Shown here one piece after another: positions 4,362-5,284 of a DNA stretch of 5,284 nt. The position numbers were made by a program, and so were the translations under genes. The notes under the pieces are model-generated. The model saw only the letters and a list, made by a program, of their open reading frames with translations. It was not told the origin of the DNA and made no database searches. Source of the stretch: Archaeoglobus_B sp964471215 (GTDB lineage Archaea; Halobacteriota; Archaeoglobi; Archaeoglobales; Archaeoglobaceae); the NCBI GenBank assembly GCA_964471215.1, contig CAYYFC010000062.1:1-5284 (forward strand). The letters are read 5' to 3'. Every line of letters begins with the position of its first letter. The first letter of the stretch is position 1.

Positions 4362-5284
4362 ATGAGATTTCTAATCGTGGATGAAGGAGATATAAGGGAT
4401 GGCATTACGACGGACAAATACTTCATATGGACTGAGAAGATACTTAGAGAAAAGGGTGTGAATCCTAACGTCGTTGCCGAGGTCACGACTTCAGACTGGG
4501 GGATATTCGTCGGTATAAACGACGTTTTAAAGCTTATGGAAGGAAAACCTGTCGACATATATTCAATGCCGGAAGGATGCCTGTTTTTTCCAAACGAGCC
4601 CGTATTAACGATAGTTGGTAGATATCTGGATTTTGCAAGATTTGAAACTGCCATTTTAGGATTTATATGCTATCCCTCGGCGATTGCAACTCAAGCATTT
4701 AGATTTAAGCTGGCATCTGGAGATAAGAAGATATTTTCATTCGGAACGAGAAGAATGCATCCCGCTCTATCCGCTCTGATTGAAAGATCTGCATATATAG
4801 GTGGTGTTGACGGTGTCAGCAACTTTTCCGCGGAGAAGTACTTGGGAATTAAAAGTATGGGGACAATGCCCCATGCACTCATAATATGTTTTGAAGATCA
4901 GGTAGAAGCCTGGAAAGCCTATGATGAAATAGTCGAAGAGAATGTCCCGAGAATTATGCTTGTAGATACATACTTCGATGAGAAGACGGAGACAATTCTG
5001 GCAATTGAGAACGTCAAGAGAGTTGACGGTGTCAGACTCGATACACCTTCCTCAAGAAGGGGAAATATGAGGAAAATAATTGAGGAGGTTAGATGGGAGC
5101 TTAAGATAAGGGGCAGAGACGACGTTAGAATCGTTCTGAGCGGCGGATTGAATGTTAAGGATGTGCTGGAGTTGAGAGATATCGTAGACGCTTTTGGCGT
5201 TGGAACGTCTATAGCTGGAGCAAGACCGATAGATTTTGCGATGGATATAGTTGAAAAGGATGGAAAATTTGTTGCAAAAAGGGG
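4362..5284 (+). CDS. Nicotinate phosphoribosyltransferase, archaeal type (3' end cut by the window)
   Basis: Joins nicotinate to PRPP to give nicotinate mononucleotide, the entry step of the Preiss-Handler NAD salvage route in the cytoplasm. About 307 codons are visible, and the frame is open to the window edge. Archaeal members are usually near 380-400 residues, so roughly 80-90 residues are missing. Recognisable segments, in order, are TTDKYF (16-21), MPEGCLFFPNEPVLTI (69-84) in the N-terminal beta domain, FSFGTRRMHP (125-134), GGVDGVSN (147-154), GTMPHAL (167-173) with a conserved His171, then VDGVRLDTPSSRRG (221-234), and the barrel phosphate-binding motifs LSGGLN (259-264) and FGVGTSIAGARP (278-289). 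The start follows a very good ribosome binding site 30 nt after the MazG-like gene, so it is probably the third gene of the hisF transcript. The close homologue nicotinamide phosphoribosyltransferase is less likely, given the archaeal short form. Confidence 0.92.
   Translation, partial: MRFLIVDEGDIRDGITTDKYFIWTEKILREKGVNPNVVAEVTTSDWGIFVGINDVLKLMEGKPVDIYSMPEGCLFFPNEPVLTIVGRYLDFARFETAILGFICYPSAIATQAFRFKLASGDKKIFSFGTRRMHPALSALIERSAYIGGVDGVSNFSAEKYLGIKSMGTMPHALIICFEDQVEAWKAYDEIVEENVPRIMLVDTYFDEKTETILAIENVKRVDGVRLDTPSSRRGNMRKIIEEVRWELKIRGRDDVRIVLSGGLNVKDVLELRDIVDAFGVGTSIAGARPIDFAMDIVEKDGKFVAKR

Noticed and set aside
1..5284. CRISPR array or cas genes, suggested by the CARF-like regulator
   Set aside because: No spaced direct repeats occur anywhere in the window and none of the other genes is a cas gene.

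Overview
The window looks like chromosomal DNA of a hyperthermophilic euryarchaeon, most plausibly a member of the Archaeoglobales. This is inference from several signs: a tungsten-type aldehyde:ferredoxin oxidoreductase (AOR), a HisF with the archaeal spacing, Lys/Glu-rich proteins, heavy use of AGA/AGG and ATA codons, TATA boxes about 25 bp upstream of start codons, and GAGGTGAT-type ribosome binding sites that match an archaeal 16S 3' end. No rRNA, tRNA, CRISPR array, transposase or other mobile-element signature is visible. Apart from one AT-rich intergenic region, coding is dense.

Left half (minus strand, read right to left): a 221-residue regulator with an N-terminal CARF-like Rossmann domain and a C-terminal winged helix overlaps by 11 nt a 90-residue MoaD/ThiS-family sulfur carrier ending in Gly-Gly. 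After 56 nt comes a complete 613-residue AOR. The MoaD-like protein probably serves the dithiolene chemistry of the pterin cofactor that AOR needs, and the regulator is the obvious candidate to control the set. AOR also seems to have its own TATA box in the 56-nt gap. The first ~165 bases, beyond AOR, hold no convincing gene.

Middle (2992-3210): a divergent, very AT-rich promoter region of about 220 bp with several palindromes. It has a good TATA box for the leftward operon and another for the rightward one. A hairpin-like repeat lies immediately upstream of the hisF TATA box.

Right half (plus strand): hisF (cyclase subunit of imidazole glycerol phosphate synthase), a small MazG-like nucleotide pyrophosphohydrolase with a four-cysteine tail, and a nicotinate phosphoribosyltransferase cut by the window end. 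Gaps are 11 and 30 nt, so this is probably one transcript. Two members act in pathways that draw on PRPP (histidine and NAD), and the middle gene may hydrolyse a nucleotide.

The most interesting points are the pairing of a CARF-type regulator with a MoaD-AOR tungstoenzyme operon away from any visible CRISPR locus, a degenerate second pterin-binding motif in the AOR, the cysteine-tailed MazG-like protein beside hisF, and the inverted repeat at the hisF promoter. None amounts to a clearly new system from sequence alone.
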